Source: Clostridia bacterium (GTDB lineage: Bacteria; Bacillota; Sulfobacillia; SLMV01). From it: 13,675 nt of DNA. Below, piece after piece: positions 13,211-13,675 of the stretch. The position numbers and the translations under genes are program-made. Below the pieces are notes generated by a model. The model was not told where the DNA came from and made no database searches. It saw nothing but the letters and a program-made list of their open reading frames with translations. Numbering within the stretch: position 1 is the first letter of the stretch; each line of letters opens with the position of its first letter. The stretch covers positions 1 through 13,675 of the forward strand of contig PWGR01000311.1 of assembly GCA_003554565.1 (NCBI GenBank). Direction: 5' to 3'.

Positions 13211-13675
13211 CTACTCAAAGTGAAGATTGATTGGTTCGATGTCCGTTGTCAGCGACCTGTCACCTTCCGTCTCCAGGTCGATACGTACAGCGTTGATCAT
13301 GGTCGCCCCCCCGGCCACCTCAAAGCGGACCGGCATCTGGGTGTAAAACTTCTCGATTACCTTGTCCGCCTCCACACCGATCACCCCGTCGGACGGTCCG
13401 GTCATACCAACGTCGGTGATGAAAGCGGTTCCGCCCGGAAGAATGCGGGCATCCGCCGTCTGCACGTGGGTGTGGGTGCCGACGACGGCTGCCACCTGCC
13501 CATCGAAATAATGGGCAAACGCCTGCTTCTCGGATGTCGCCTCGCCGTGCAGGTCCACAATCACCGCCGCCTGGGGAATCTTCTGTCGGTAGCAGCGCAG
13601 GATGCGCTCTGTGGCCCGGAAGGGGCAGGAAAATTCCGTCTCTATGAACACCCGGCCGTGCACGTTGATCACCAC
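13211..13675 (-). CDS. ymdB: YmdB-type metallophosphoesterase, C-terminal part (runs off the right edge)
   Basis: This is the C-terminal 154 residues of a TIGR00282/YmdB metallophosphoesterase; the start is beyond base 13675. The Bacillus protein hydrolyses 2',3'-cyclic nucleotides and influences biofilm and development. Visible are AAVIVDLHGEATSEKQAFA, FDGQVAAVVGTHTHVQTAD (the His pair of the metal site), ILPGGTAFITDVGMTGP and GVIGVEADKVI, in the usual order. The GTG at the very edge is an internal Val codon, not a start. In Firmicutes ymdB follows rny (RNase Y), which may lie just to the right of this window. It appears to be transcribed into korA. Confidence 0.95.
   Translation of the reverse strand: MVINVHGRVFIETEFSCPFRATERILRCYRQKIPQAAVIVDLHGEATSEKQAFAHYFDGQVAAVVGTHTHVQTADARILPGGTAFITDVGMTGPSDGVIGVEADKVIEKFYTQMPVRFEVAGGATMINAVRIDLETEGDRSLTTDIEPINLHFE

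Noticed and set aside
12501..13223. 240-codon plus-strand frame opposite korA
   Set aside because: It is antisense to conserved KorA motifs and has no recognisable fold.
1..13675. CRISPR array, insertion sequence, prophage or tRNA gene
   Set aside because: No regular repeat-spacer series, transposase motifs, integrase or tRNA cloverleaf was seen.

Overview
This is a G+C-rich bacterial chromosomal window. GTG starts are frequent, Shine-Dalgarno (SD) sites are strong (AGGAGG type), and many genes overlap or sit within a few bases of each other. The gene content points to an anaerobe that ferments peptides and amino acids: a ferredoxin-type 2-oxoacid oxidoreductase, an ADP-forming acyl-CoA synthetase, a dipeptidase and a flavodoxin/ferredoxin protein. 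Reading against the minus strand, the backbone order ymdB ... miaB ... mutS matches the well-known Bacillus order rny-ymdB-spoVS-tdh-kbl-miaB-...-mutS. A Clostridia-type Firmicute or a deep-branching anaerobic actinobacterium is therefore likely. The sequence alone does not settle which.

Layout from the right edge, on the minus strand. The 3' part of ymdB (13211-13675) is followed by a tight operon: korA, korB, korC (2-oxoacid:ferredoxin oxidoreductase alpha, beta, gamma), an M19 dipeptidase and a PHP-domain phosphoesterase. Gaps are 20 bases or less and several junctions overlap. After a roughly 180-base spacer comes a 73-residue unknown protein. A second unit with its own good promoter follows: a MerR-like helix-turn-helix/coiled-coil protein, a fused ADP-forming acetyl-CoA synthetase and a small CPKC redox protein. 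It ends at a Rho-independent terminator near 5362-5397.

From 5318 leftwards there is a plus-strand Cys-rich putative metal-binding protein (4788-5318). Next is a nearly 1-kb stretch with no convincing gene (3832-4787; one doubtful small minus-strand frame). Then comes a plus-strand EFR1-type flavodoxin/double-[4Fe-4S] protein (3007-3831) with a perfect extended -10. A structured spacer separates it from divergent miaB (1373-2713). A plus-strand class I SAM methyltransferase (525-1376) meets miaB tail to tail on a shared CTAG, and divergent mutS (5' part only) runs off the left edge.

How the genes may work together: the dipeptidase can release amino acids, KorABC can turn the derived 2-oxoacids into acyl-CoA plus reduced ferredoxin, and the ADP-forming synthetase can recover ATP from the acyl-CoA. 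This pathway is inferred from gene families and neighbourhood. The most unusual parts are the MerR-like coiled-coil protein leading the synthetase operon, the unknown coiled protein before it, the structured miaB/EFR1 spacer, an orphan plus-strand terminator near 8800-8822, and the gene-poor kilobase.
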